Shown in pieces: positions 23,834-32,146 of a DNA stretch of 36,632 bases. Origin of the DNA: Dehalococcoidia bacterium (GTDB lineage: Bacteria; Chloroflexota; Dehalococcoidia; Lucifugimonadales; Lucifugimonadaceae); the NCBI GenBank assembly GCA_030747175.1, contig JASLLE010000021.1:1-36632 (forward strand). Direction: 5' to 3'. Below the pieces are notes generated by a model. That model was given only the letters and a program-made list of their open reading frames with translations. It had not been told where the DNA came from and made no database searches. Positions within the stretch are counted from its first letter, which is position 1. The number at the start of each line of letters is the position of its first letter. Both the position numbers and the translations under genes were made by a program.

Positions 23834-25270
23834 TCATCCCGGCCAGCGACGCGCCGGCCGCCGCCGGAAGGTGACCACGACAAGCCCGGCCAGCACGGCG
23901 ACCGCCGCCGCCGCGAGATAGGCGTCCTGGAACGCGCCGACGAACGCGTCGCTCGCAGACACACCGGCGTCCAACGCGATATCTTCGCGCCAGGTGAATA
24001 TCGCCATTCCAAAGGTGATCGACAGCGGCGTGCCGAGGGTTTGCGCTACGGCCAGTACCGCCGATCCGGCCCCGGCGTGTTCGGGCGCGGCTCTGCGCAT
24101 AGCGAGCGAGTACACCGCCGCCTGGTGCAAACCGAAGCCGGTTCCTGCGAGCCCGATACGAATCATTATTCCGGGCAGAGATGATTCCGCATTGAGGCCG
24201 GCAATCCACACCAGCCCGATCGCCGTGAGGCCCGCCCCCGCCGCGGTCACGACGCGATCGCCGATCCGGTCGGCCAGCCAGCCGCCGGCGACAGATCCAG
24301 CGGTGGACGCGCCGGCGACGACCGCCAGCATCCAGCCGACGATCATCGCCCCGCGGCCCAGAACGTCCGTGATGAAGAACGGAAACAGGAACCACGTCAG
24401 GAAGGCGGCGACAAATACCAGCAGGTTGGATATCCCGCCGACGGTGAACCCGGGCGTACTCCACAGCGCGCGCGGAAGCATCGGACGCCCGACATGCCTC
24501 TGAAGGTAGCGGAATGCAGCAAACAACAGCGCCGTCAGCACCGCCAGCCCGATCACCACCCCGGAGATCAAGCCGTCCAGTCGCGCAAATGAAATGGCCG
24601 ACACGAGTGCGAACAAGGCTCCGTACAGAACCACGGCGCCAGACCAGTCGAACCTCCGATCGCTGCTCGCAGGATCGCGCGAAAGAGCGAAAACTCCCGC
24701 GGCCAGCACCGCGATGCCTATCGGCACGCGGGCGTAAAAAATCGCCTCCCAGCCTATTGTTTCGGACAGAAATCCGCCGCCGAGCGTCGCCGTAACCTGC
24801 CCGGCGCTGACAGACGCCAGCGTCACGCCGAGCGCGGTCCCGCGCCGCGCCGGACCAAAGGCCCGGACCACAAGCGCCGGCCCGGCTGTGAACAGGATCG
24901 CCGCTCCCACGCCCTGCAAAACCCGAAGCGCAACCACGGCGCCGAGTGAATCCTGTAGGGCGATGAGGCCGACGGCAGCCGTGTACGCGACGACGCCCCA
25001 CAGGAATACGCGCCTGAGGCCGAAAGCGTCTCCCAGCCCGCCCGCAGCCGGGGCCAATCCGCTGCGGCTGGCGTGGTAAAAAATTATGATCCCCTGCACG
25101 GAAATAAGAGACGCCCCCAGCGAGTCGCGCATCGTGGGCAGCGACACGTTGATCGAGAAATCCAGGGCGACAAGGAACAGACCGGCCGACGCCACAACGA
25201 CCGTCAACAGACGGTCACGGGAACTGAGGATCGGGGCGTTTCGGCCGATTGTTTCGGGGCGTTTCGCCAC
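23834..25270 (-). CDS. MFS transporter, DHA2 (14-helix drug:H+ antiporter) type
   Basis: 478-residue exporter-like carrier with about 14 hydrophobic helices. The N-terminus FLVALDFSINVSLPTM matches the helix-1 motif (LDxTIVNVALP) of DHA2 proteins, with Ser for the usual Ile/Thr. LGDAFGLRRVFLWG is the loop 2-3 motif, and RVLQGVGAAILF is the helix-4 motif. It starts at GTG (25270), 2 bases after the PPOX stop, with no strong ribosome site of its own, so it depends on coupling. It is the last gene of an MgtC-PPOX-MFS operon. Efflux of small hydrophobic compounds is inferred. Confidence 0.9.
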   Translation of the reverse strand: MAKRPETIGRNAPILSSRDRLLTVVVASAGLFLVALDFSINVSLPTMRDSLGASLISVQGIIIFYHASRSGLAPAAGGLGDAFGLRRVFLWGVVAYTAAVGLIALQDSLGAVVALRVLQGVGAAILFTAGPALVVRAFGPARRGTALGVTLASVSAGQVTATLGGGFLSETIGWEAIFYARVPIGIAVLAAGVFALSRDPASSDRRFDWSGAVVLYGALFALVSAISFARLDGLISGVVIGLAVLTALLFAAFRYLQRHVGRPMLPRALWSTPGFTVGGISNLLVFVAAFLTWFLFPFFITDVLGRGAMIVGWMLAVVAGASTAGSVAGGWLADRIGDRVVTAAGAGLTAIGLVWIAGLNAESSLPGIMIRIGLAGTGFGLHQAAVYSLAMRRAAPEHAGAGSAVLAVAQTLGTPLSITFGMAIFTWREDIALDAGVSASDAFVGAFQDAYLAAAAVAVLAGLVVVTFRRRPARRWPG

Positions 25271-25272
25271 CC

Positions 25273-25701
25273 CTACTCGCCCGGCTGCCGGACGATAATT
25301 TTCTCCGGTTTTACTGTGATCAGCACCCGGTTCCGCCCCTGGAAAATCCGCTCCATGTGGGGGTCCACCTGTGCCGGGTCATCCGGGTAGTACTTAGCGA
25401 CAAGTTCGCGCGTCATGTCCCAGACGTTGTCGACCCCATCCTGCAAAACCGCGTTTCCGTAGGCGACAACCATCCGCCCTGATTCAGGTTCGTCCACACA
25501 GACCGAAGCGCGCGGGTCTCGTTTCAGGTTCCACCACTTTGCGGAGGCTGAGATAGTGGAGATGATGAACGCGTCTCCGGTCCACAGGTACCAGACCGGA
25601 GACGCCTGGGGCGATCCGTCCTTGCGCAGCGTGCCGAGCACGAGATTGCGCTGGGACTCAAGAAACGATCTGGTCCCGGTACTGATTTCCGTTACGTTCA
25701 T
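25273..25701 (-). CDS. PPOX-class flavin/F420-dependent oxidoreductase
   Basis: 142-residue split-barrel protein of the pyridoxamine-phosphate-oxidase-like class. The segment NLVLGTLRKDGSPQASPVWY is the characteristic strand-turn-strand. WWNLKRDPRASVCVDEP and the C-terminal FQGRNRVLITVKPEKI are typical of F420-binding (Rv1155-like) members. The cofactor could be F420 or FMN; sequence alone does not settle it, but Chloroflexota can make F420. It overlaps mgtC by 4 bases (ATGA) and ends 2 bases before the MFS gene. The tight linkage suggests redox modification of a compound that the carrier exports. Confidence 0.88.
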   Translation of the reverse strand: MNVTEISTGTRSFLESQRNLVLGTLRKDGSPQASPVWYLWTGDAFIISTISASAKWWNLKRDPRASVCVDEPESGRMVVAYGNAVLQDGVDNVWDMTRELVAKYYPDDPAQVDPHMERIFQGRNRVLITVKPEKIIVRQPGE

Positions 25702-26192
25702 AGTCGTACTCCGCCTTCGTTGTCGTCTTCATCCTCGTTCTGATTGCCCGGCTTCCTCGGGAAAAAGGCGAGTATCACCATCGTCAGCGCCGTCCCTCCC
25801 GCGGCGAGTACGTAAAGGCCGGACCCCGCCGCCATTCCGAGCGCGGCAGCGACCCAGATCCCGGTGGCGGTCGTCAAACCCCGGACCGAAGTGCCGGAGC
25901 GGATTATCGTGCCCGCGCCGATGAAGCCGATACCGGTCGCCACCTGTGCCGCAATCCGCGCCGGGTCGCGGACAAACTCGCCGTCGATAGTGCTGAACGC
26001 AAATATAGAGATGACCGTGAAAACAGCGGAGCCCATAGCGACCAGCGCAAGCGTGCGAATCCCGGCCGGGGCCGCCGAGTGACGACGCTCGAACCCGATC
26101 GAGCCGCCCGCCAGCGCCGCAAGCGCGACGCGCAGCAACATCTCGGCCTCTTCTCGGGCTGTGAACGGGAATATGTCGAAATCGCCGAGCAT
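25698..26192 (-). CDS. MgtC/SapB family membrane protein
   Basis: 164-residue inner-membrane protein with about five helices. Family motifs are clear: GFERR followed by AGIRTLALVAMGSAVF, then IAAQVATGIGFIGAGTIIR and SVRGLTTATGIWVAAALGMA. The C-terminal soluble domain of MgtC proper is missing, leaving only a short acidic tail, so this is the short SapB-like form. Relatives affect Mg2+ homeostasis and ATP synthase activity, but the role of short forms is unclear. ATG with GAGG about 10 bases upstream; its end overlaps the PPOX start. No Mg riboswitch-like leader is seen in the 105 bp before it. Confidence 0.92.
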   Translation of the reverse strand: MLGDFDIFPFTAREEAEMLLRVALAALAGGSIGFERRHSAAPAGIRTLALVAMGSAVFTVISIFAFSTIDGEFVRDPARIAAQVATGIGFIGAGTIIRSGTSVRGLTTATGIWVAAALGMAAGSGLYVLAAGGTALTMVILAFFPRKPGNQNEDEDDNEGGVRL

Positions 26193-26297
26193 CGATTGGT
26201 AACCTCGTCGCGGTGAAGAGATCCCGGCGTGTTGGGATCAATGTCCAGGCGCACGATGTTACACGGCGCGCCCCGCCGGTTCTTCCCGGGCTTTGAA

Positions 26298-27092
26298 TTA
26301 CCCGGTACGCACGTCCCGGGAGAACAGATGGACCCAGGACGGATAAAACCCGCAGGAGATGGCGGTCCGCATGGACCAGGTATTCACCGAGGTCGTCCCG
26401 TAATAAGGCACCGCGCCGTGGTCGAAAGTAGCGCGGGTGATCGCCGAGGTCAGGGCCCGGCCTAAACCGCGCCCGCGGTGTTCTTCCGTGATAGCGATAT
26501 GTATCTGGTACAGCTCGTCGCTGTCCGCCGTGACGCCCGCCGATCCTATCGGACCCTGTGGCCCGATCGCCAGCGCACGAAACTGGTGTGTCGTCCTCTC
26601 CCCGGGCCGCCGGGAACCTGCTTGCTGCGCCATCACGGCGTGGCGGTCATCATCATCATCCCGGAGTTCGATGGTGTAGCCCGGGGGCGCCGGATACTCC
26701 CGGAGATCCTCCTCGGCGCAAACCCAGCGCGGGAACGGGCCGAAGGTCTTCTGTCCGTGTTCCTCCATGCGCGTCGTAACCTCGGCGATACGCATAGGCT
26801 CCATCATCTGGTCGCGGTCGACGTCTTCGTAAAGCGGCCGGACCCATGACATCAACTTCGATGATGCCGTAACGACACCGCCTACGCCGACCGAAACCAG
26901 GCTGAAATAGGGTTCAGGCCGCTCAAACCACCGGCCGCCACGGATCCAGGCCATCTCCGGGTTTACCGGACCGGCCTCGACGACGTGGACCTGGCCGTCC
27001 TGTAGCTCGTCCCGGCCGCAGAACTGCTCTGCGGCGAGCATGCCAAGGATCACCGTCTGCACACGGTCGCGGTCTATAGGGGCGGCTGTCAT
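26298..27092 (-). CDS. GNAT family N-acetyltransferase
   Basis: 264-residue protein with a GNAT domain in the C-terminal half (about 135-260). The acetyl-CoA pyrophosphate loop EEHRGRGLGRAL (about 207-218) is canonical, preceded by the strand YQIHIAI and followed by YYGTTSVNTWSMRTAISCGF, a typical motif B. The N-terminal 130 residues look like a degenerate GNAT or substrate-binding region, without the CoA loop. GAGG lies 5 bases before the ATG, and the gene starts 24 bp after the FKBP stop. The substrate is unknown. Confidence 0.85.
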   Translation of the reverse strand: MTAAPIDRDRVQTVILGMLAAEQFCGRDELQDGQVHVVEAGPVNPEMAWIRGGRWFERPEPYFSLVSVGVGGVVTASSKLMSWVRPLYEDVDRDQMMEPMRIAEVTTRMEEHGQKTFGPFPRWVCAEEDLREYPAPPGYTIELRDDDDDRHAVMAQQAGSRRPGERTTHQFRALAIGPQGPIGSAGVTADSDELYQIHIAITEEHRGRGLGRALTSAITRATFDHGAVPYYGTTSVNTWSMRTAISCGFYPSWVHLFSRDVRTG

Positions 27093-27116
27093 CTCGTCCT
27101 CACAGGGCGCAGCTCG

Positions 27117-27689
27117 CTATCCGGGCGGTGTGTCTTGTTCTGGCTGCACCACTTCGACGAGATCCACCTCGAAGATGAGCGTGGCGTTACCCGGGATCAC
27201 GAAGCCCGCACGGTTGTATCCGGCCACTCCGTAGGCGAGTCCTGGAGGTATCCGCATCCGCCGTTTGCCGCCCTCGCGCATTTCCGCCATACCGATCTGC
27301 CAGCCCTCAATCAGGTTCGTGAGTTGGAACGACGATACGGTGTCCCGCGTGTAGGTCGAGTCGAAAACACAGCCATCGTCCAGGAAGCCGGTGTAGCGCA
27401 CCCTGACGTTGCTGTCCGACTCTACCGACGCGCCAACACCCTCCTCGTGATCGAAAACTCCGACGCCGGAATCCAGCGATTCGTAATCGATCGTTCCGTC
27501 ATCCCCAAACTCCGGCGCGTCGGCGGGATATGCCGCATTGAGACAGGTCGCCTCTGCCGGTGTCGGCGTGAGTACGATCACTTCGCCCAGACCGCGTTCA
27601 GAACTCGGGCCACTGCCCCCGCAGGCCAGCGCGACGATCGCCATGCTCGCGATCACCGCGCCGGGCATCCACTGTTTTCGGGGTCTCAA
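27117..27689 (-). CDS. FKBP-type peptidyl-prolyl isomerase lipoprotein
   Basis: 190-residue exported prolyl isomerase. The N-terminus RPRKQW plus a hydrophobic stretch ends in a lipobox (ALAC), so the protein is probably anchored to the outer leaflet of the membrane. The FKBP domain (about 85-185) has VRVRYTGFLDDGCVFDST, FQLTNLIEGWQIGMAEM, GGKRRMRIPPGLAYG and GNATLIFEVDLVEV. Most pocket aromatics are present. Translation probably starts at TTG (27689), overlapping the aldolase stop as TTGA, because this supplies the basic n-region; the ATG at 27668 would start after it. The role is folding of exported proteins; its place after aldolase genes looks incidental. Confidence 0.9.
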   Translation of the reverse strand: MRPRKQWMPGAVIASMAIVALACGGSGPSSERGLGEVIVLTPTPAEATCLNAAYPADAPEFGDDGTIDYESLDSGVGVFDHEEGVGASVESDSNVRVRYTGFLDDGCVFDSTYTRDTVSSFQLTNLIEGWQIGMAEMREGGKRRMRIPPGLAYGVAGYNRAGFVIPGNATLIFEVDLVEVVQPEQDTPPG

Positions 27690-28441
27690 CGTGTCGCCCG
27701 TACCCGGGTACGAAGCTCTTCGTACCCGGCTGCGATCCAGGGTAGGGCGCTGGTCAGGAAGAACCGGGCGCCCAGTTCCATGTACCGCGTCACGTTCTCG
27801 TGATTCCCGACGGTTCCGGGGGTTCGTCCGGCGGCGACAATCTTCCTTACGGTGTCTTCAAGCGTCCGCGTCACTTCCGGATGGAAAGGATCGCCGAGAT
27901 GACCCATTGACTGGGACATATCGCCGGGACCAACGAGGAATACGTCGATGTGATCCACCTTCAAGATTTCGTCAAGGTTGTCCAGCGCGATAACGTCCTC
28001 GATGAACACCACGATCAGCGTCTCGTCGTTGGCCTTGTGGAAGAAATCCGGATCGCCGAGCCCCTGGCGACTGCCGTACATGCCCCGTTTGCCTATCGGA
28101 GAGAATTTCGCCGCCTGTACCACGGTCTCGGCGTCCTCCCGTGTGTCCACGTGCGGAACTGCGACGCCCTGGGCGCCGAGGTCCAGGGCCCGATATATGA
28201 GGCCCGCCTCGACACGGTTCACCCGGACGATGGAAGTCGTGCCCGCGAGATCGGCGGCGCGCGTCAGATCCCCGATGTTTGCCGGGCTGACCAGGTTGTG
28301 CTCGCCCTCCAGCCACACGGCGTGCGGGTTCATAGGGCCGAGCCGCTCGACCGTGTCGGCGTCGTTCAATCCTTCAAGGGCGATGACGTGCTTTCCGGCT
28401 GCCAGTCGCGCTTTGGCGTCGTTCTTGCGAAGTGTTCGCAT
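27686..28441 (-). CDS. HpcH/HpaI-type class II aldolase, copy 1
   Basis: 251-residue TIM-barrel aldolase of the HpaI/citrate-lyase-beta family. Key segments are VWLEGEHN (general base His), VRVNRVEAG (Arg for carboxylate), metal-binding Glu in VFIEDVIALDN and Asp in VGPGDMSQSMG, plus LGAQGVAVPHV. Such enzymes cleave 4-hydroxy-2-oxo acids to pyruvate and an aldehyde with a divalent metal. The ATG has GGAGG 9 bases upstream, placed at the end of the preceding paralog. A tandem paralog lies 4 bp upstream. It might use 2-keto-3-deoxy acids made by the enolase-superfamily dehydratases in this window; this is inference. Confidence 0.9.
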   Translation of the reverse strand: MRTLRKNDAKARLAAGKHVIALEGLNDADTVERLGPMNPHAVWLEGEHNLVSPANIGDLTRAADLAGTTSIVRVNRVEAGLIYRALDLGAQGVAVPHVDTREDAETVVQAAKFSPIGKRGMYGSRQGLGDPDFFHKANDETLIVVFIEDVIALDNLDEILKVDHIDVFLVGPGDMSQSMGHLGDPFHPEVTRTLEDTVRKIVAAGRTPGTVGNHENVTRYMELGARFFLTSALPWIAAGYEELRTRVRATR

Positions 28442-28445
28442 CCGG

Positions 28446-29201
28446 CTATGCCTCCGCTCTTCGGTTCATTTCGACGAGTCCGTTCTGAATCCACGGTCCT
28501 GGCGCCCCGAGAAAGAATTTGACCCCTTGCTCGAGATGGTGCTCTGCGTTCTCGTTTGATACCAGCGCTCCGGCAGTCCGGCCCGCCGCGACAATTCGCC
28601 GCAACGACTCGTCGACCACAGCCTGGACATCGGGATGGTGCGGTTCGCCGATGTGTCCCATAGTTTGCGCCAGGTCGCCCGGGGCCACGAAGAACACGTC
28701 GATGTCGTCTACTTTCAGGATTTCGTCGAGATTCTCGACGGCGACGATGTCCTCGATCAGGATTATCAGCATCGTCTGATCGTTCGCCAGCGACTGGTAG
28801 TTCGGCACGCCGATGCCCTGGCGGCTCGTATAGGAACCTCTGAGCCCGATCGGAGCGAACTTCCCGGCCTGCACGACCGCCTCCGCCTCTTCCCGCGTGT
28901 TCACGTGCGGCACGCAGATGCCCTGCGCGCCGAGGTCGAGCGTTCGATATATGACGCCGGCCTGGTTCTGGTGGACGCGGACGATGGGAGACGCCCCGAT
29001 CAGGTCGATGGCCCGTGTTAACTCACCGATGTTCGAAAAATCCACCTCGCCGTGCTCGCCTTCAAGCCAGATCGCATCGGGCTCCAGGTCTATGAGCCTC
29101 TCAAGCGCGTCCGCCCCGCCATATCCCCACGAGGCGAGGGCGACGGTCACTTCACCCCTCGCGAGTTTGTTCTTGGCCTTGTTGACACGTAGTTGAGCCA
29201 A
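28446..29201 (-). CDS. HpcH/HpaI-type class II aldolase, copy 2
   Basis: Second 251-residue HpaI-like aldolase, same length as copy 1 but clearly diverged (roughly half identical). IWLEGEHGEVDFSN, VRVHQNQAG, LIEDIVAVEN and VAPGDLAQTMG preserve the active site. The loop after GLRGSYTSRQGIG differs from copy 1 (YQSLANDQ versus FHKANDE), in the region that often sets aldehyde specificity. It starts at TTG (29201) with AAAGGG 7 bases upstream. A tandem pair of equal length implies an old duplication with specialisation, or a heteromeric enzyme. Confidence 0.9.
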   Translation of the reverse strand: MAQLRVNKAKNKLARGEVTVALASWGYGGADALERLIDLEPDAIWLEGEHGEVDFSNIGELTRAIDLIGASPIVRVHQNQAGVIYRTLDLGAQGICVPHVNTREEAEAVVQAGKFAPIGLRGSYTSRQGIGVPNYQSLANDQTMLIILIEDIVAVENLDEILKVDDIDVFFVAPGDLAQTMGHIGEPHHPDVQAVVDESLRRIVAAGRTAGALVSNENAEHHLEQGVKFFLGAPGPWIQNGLVEMNRRAEA

Positions 29202-29341
29202 TTGGAAGCCCTTTCCCTGAGTTTCTGGGTTTCGGGGATTTTCGGTAATCGCCGGACATGGCGACCCTGATCACGGGTTTGACAGCGAGATTCTACGAGA
29301 ACATTCAGCCCGCAGGGTTAGCGGTATCGGGATTCCTCCGA

Positions 29342-30961
29342 TTACTTGCGATCGTTTGCGGCGACCGACACAGCAACCGATGCGCCTCCCGGGAACGTGA
29401 ACCACGCCAGAACCACTCCCGTGAAGCTGAGGAAGGCGGCCACCAGGAACACGGCGGAAAGTCCTTCAGCGAGATTATTTCGTGATGCCGTGAGATCGGC
29501 CCGGAAGCGTTCCACTCCAAGCTTCGGGTCCGCAAGATATGCCGCCCTGACCTCGGCGAGTTCATCCACGGCGACGATGATCTCGGGATCGGCGATTCGC
29601 ACCTGCGGACTGGCTTCGTTGAGGCCCACCATGCTCACGGCGACGGAAGCGAATAACACCGCGCCGAATACGGCGCTGCCCGCTGCCTGCCCGAACATGC
29701 GCCCGAACTGAAGGGTTGAGGTGACCACGCCGAGGATCGAGACGGGCATGGCGTTCTGGATGGGTACCGTGAAAGCAGTGAAACCGAACGACATGCCAAA
29801 CCCGGTGAATCCGGTCACGACGGAAAGCATCCAGATAGAAGTTGAGCTGTCCAACACGCTCATTGAAATCAGCGCGATTGAGGTCATCGTCAGCCCGGTC
29901 ATCCCTAACCCTCGGGGGTGGCCCCGGCGGGAGAGGATCTGGCCCGAGACGTTGGCTCCCGTCGCCACGCCTATCGCCAGTCCGATCAGGGGAATTGCGG
30001 CGACCGTAGCTGACCTGCCAAGCACGCCCTGTACAAACAGCGGTTGGAACGCGGTGATGGCGATGAAGGTACTTGTAGTCGTGAGAGAAGCGAGCCATCC
30101 GAGGGCGAATACGCGGTGGCTGAAAAGATTGAGCGGAAGCATGGGATCATCCGCCTTCAATTCAACGCGCGCAAACAGGGCAAACGCCGCCAGTGAACCC
30201 CCGATCAAGCCCAGGATTCTCGGCGAGTCCCAGGCGTAATCGCGTCCACCCCAGGTGAGGGCAAGTAACAACGCCGTGGACGCCCCCGCGAAAAGCACCG
30301 CGCCCGCCAGATCAAGGCGACCCCTTCGTTTGCCGAGGGGGACACTCGGGAACCAGATCCACAACAGGAACAGGCTTACGACGCCGGTCGGGATGTTGAT
30401 GAAGAACACCCAGCGCCAGCTGAATGTGTCACTCACAACCCCGCCGAAAATCGGCCCGGTGACTCCGGACAGCGTGAATCCCACCGTCGCCACGCCCATC
30501 CACTTGGCACGTTCGGACGGCGCCCAGAGCGCGGCCATGATGATCCAGACACTTCCCATCACACCTGCGAAAGCGGCGCCCTGCAATACACGGGCCACGA
30601 TCAACTGGGTCATGTTCATGGAGAATCCAGCGGCGGCGGAGGTCGCCATGAAGAACGTGACGGAGCCGATCAGGACAAGCTTACGGCCGGCGACGTCCGA
30701 TAGCTTTCCAACAACGGGCACGGCTGCGGTCGCGGCGAGCGAAAACCCGGCGAACAGCCACACAAAACGGTCAAACCCGCCGATGTCGGCGACGATGTTC
30801 TGTGCTGCCGTGGCGACCACCGTCTGGTTCATCGTTGCCACGAAAAGGGTGACGGTCAACCCGGTAACGACGAGGAGTTTCTGCCGGTACGGGATATCGA
30901 CCAGGGACGTAGCTGTTTCCGCTTTTTCAGCATCCCCCGGTGTCGCGTGCGTCGCAGCCAT
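29342..30961 (-). CDS. MFS transporter, DHA2 (EmrB/QacA-like)
   Basis: 539-residue carrier with about 14 helices, larger than the other MFS proteins here because of a soluble loop near the C-terminus (about residues 450-500, with acidic EIIVAVDELAEVRAAYL). TMNQTVVATA is the helix-1 motif, VGKLSDVAGRKLVLIG the loop 2-3 motif, and ARVLQGAAFAG the helix-4 motif; GPIFGGVVSD fits the antiporter motif region. The start is the ATG at 30961 (MAATHATPG), with no clear ribosome site, so the true start is uncertain. It lies 140 bp upstream of the aldolase genes and could lead that transcript. Drug or metabolite efflux is inferred. Confidence 0.9.
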   Translation of the reverse strand: MAATHATPGDAEKAETATSLVDIPYRQKLLVVTGLTVTLFVATMNQTVVATAAQNIVADIGGFDRFVWLFAGFSLAATAAVPVVGKLSDVAGRKLVLIGSVTFFMATSAAAGFSMNMTQLIVARVLQGAAFAGVMGSVWIIMAALWAPSERAKWMGVATVGFTLSGVTGPIFGGVVSDTFSWRWVFFINIPTGVVSLFLLWIWFPSVPLGKRRGRLDLAGAVLFAGASTALLLALTWGGRDYAWDSPRILGLIGGSLAAFALFARVELKADDPMLPLNLFSHRVFALGWLASLTTTSTFIAITAFQPLFVQGVLGRSATVAAIPLIGLAIGVATGANVSGQILSRRGHPRGLGMTGLTMTSIALISMSVLDSSTSIWMLSVVTGFTGFGMSFGFTAFTVPIQNAMPVSILGVVTSTLQFGRMFGQAAGSAVFGAVLFASVAVSMVGLNEASPQVRIADPEIIVAVDELAEVRAAYLADPKLGVERFRADLTASRNNLAEGLSAVFLVAAFLSFTGVVLAWFTFPGGASVAVSVAANDRK

Positions 30962-31397
30962 ATAGCCGAAGGCTAACGGAGTGCGCCTCCCGCCTCAACG
31001 GACCCCGGGATGTTCACCGGCCCTTTCCGTCTCCAATAGCGGTCACATTCCGGTGCGGGATTCCAGACGTTTGGGGGGACACACGTACGCGCTGGCCGCC
31101 ACCCGCAGTAGCGCATACCTGCTACTGCGATGACGGCCTGCGCGCCGAGAATATGCGCATAGCACCTGTTTCAGGTCTTCCACGGTTCCTCCGTACACGA
31201 AGGACCGCACACGAGATATCCAGACGGCAAAAACTGGGGAGAATCGGCTCAATGCGAAGGATCGTACGAAACGGACGACGTCCTCGCCTCCGTATCAGGC
31301 CTCGCCGTGCGAGACGCGCTGCCCTGGCTCCGAAGCCGCCACAGGCGCTTACCGGGCATTCACCACGCCCCCCCAAAACCAGAACTCAACGATATCG
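30962..31397. other. 436-bp intergenic region without a convincing gene
   Basis: Lies between divergent genes and must hold both promoters. Frames here are rich in Arg, Pro and Thr, with no domain motif. The frame of the downstream pseudo-receiver stays open back to 31134 but has no ATG, GTG or TTG that clearly improves the start. The one clear structure is the 9-bp inverted repeat at 31104-31129. Confidence 0.6.
31104..31129. promoter_or_regulatory. 9-bp inverted repeat with 8-bp spacer
   Basis: CGCAGTAGC at 31104-31112 is repeated inverted at 31121-31129. It sits about 145 bp upstream of the divergent MFS start and about 270 bp before the pseudo-receiver start. A dimeric repressor of the exporter (TetR or MarR type) could bind such a site, but no regulator gene of those families is adjacent; a stem-loop is the alternative. 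Confidence 0.4.
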
Positions 31398-31874
31398 TTG
31401 ACCCTCGTCGGCCCCGCCTCCTGGCGTGAACCAGTGGCGCGATGGCTGGAGTACGAAGCCGATCTGGTGCTCGCGGCCGAGATAGATCCTGAATTCCGGC
31501 CGGCACATGTGTTTGACCTGCCGACTTCCGATGTCGTAATTGCTTTCGCAGATGCGAAAGATCCGGACCTGGCCGTAGAAATGGCATTGGAACTCCAGGC
31601 GAAGGACCGCGGGACCGGGATTATCCTCGTTCTTTCTGGATTGCGAGACGACATGGCCCGGCGGTTTTCGGCATACGCCGGGAGCTGGTCTCTCGTCACG
31701 TCACGGACGACTGCGGACCCGGTGAAGCTGACCGTTGTCATTCAATCTTCTGCCCGCGGGATGCCCGTCGTTGAACCGGCGGTCACAAAATTGATCGAGG
31801 CCGGGTGGCGAGTGCGTTCCTCCGACGAACTCGGGCCAGGGCCGATATCCGAACCTGAATTCTCGGCCGTTTAA
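31398..31874 (+). CDS. Receiver-like protein lacking phospho-acceptor (short paralog)
   Basis: 158 residues of unknown function. The fold resembles a response-regulator receiver: first strand LTLVGP, then TSDVVIAFAD where receivers have DVVLLD with the phosphorylated Asp. Here that position is Phe. GIILVLSG and AYAGSWSLVTSRT (usually GAxGYLLK) follow, and then a helix with VIQSSARGMPVVEPAV. It has no DNA-binding domain. It aligns with the C-terminal half of the protein at 32147-33157, sharing LQAKDRGTGI and GSWSL. The proposed start is TTG at 31398 without a ribosome site; in-frame codons upstream (STIS) resemble the paralog's MSATS, so the true start may be earlier. A phosphorylation-independent signalling or scaffold role is inferred. 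Confidence 0.65.
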   Translation: MTLVGPASWREPVARWLEYEADLVLAAEIDPEFRPAHVFDLPTSDVVIAFADAKDPDLAVEMALELQAKDRGTGIILVLSGLRDDMARRFSAYAGSWSLVTSRTTADPVKLTVVIQSSARGMPVVEPAVTKLIEAGWRVRSSDELGPGPISEPEFSAV

Positions 31875-31935
31875 TCCGTCGATTAACCCCCTACGGGGTC
31901 TCCGGTTTCGCCCGCCACCGTTCGGATATTTCTGA

Positions 31936-31951
31936 ACGTGTAACAACACGT
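31936..31951. promoter_or_regulatory. Palindrome ACGTGT-N4-ACACGT
   Basis: A perfect 6-bp inverted repeat with a 4-base spacer in the 272-bp gap between the two receiver-like genes. It may be an operator or a small hairpin. Just after the first gene, 31887-31900 has a short hairpin (ACCCC/GGGGT) that could weakly terminate. The rest of the gap shows no gene or clear promoter. Confidence 0.3.
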
Positions 31952-32146
31952 AGTGGAAATCACGAAACCGTCCCTGTGTTCAAGCGGCGTCGCGGATGAG
32001 GTTCACTCCGATGGCGGATGAATTATTCCGGATGACGATGTGATGAGTACGAGAAGAGGGAATGATGCCGTCGTACCTTAACGGTAAAGAATCCGTAATC
32101 AGTTCAAAATATCGCTCATGCCGCCAGGATCGGGCAGGGCGAGTCT

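Noticed and set aside
23757-25001. 414-codon frame inside the DHA2 MFS gene
   Set aside because: Arg/Gly-rich out-of-frame shadow of the transporter.
30940-31401. 153-codon frame across the 436-bp intergenic region
   Set aside because: Arg/Pro-rich, starts inside the MFS gene on the opposite strand and has no motif or ribosome site.
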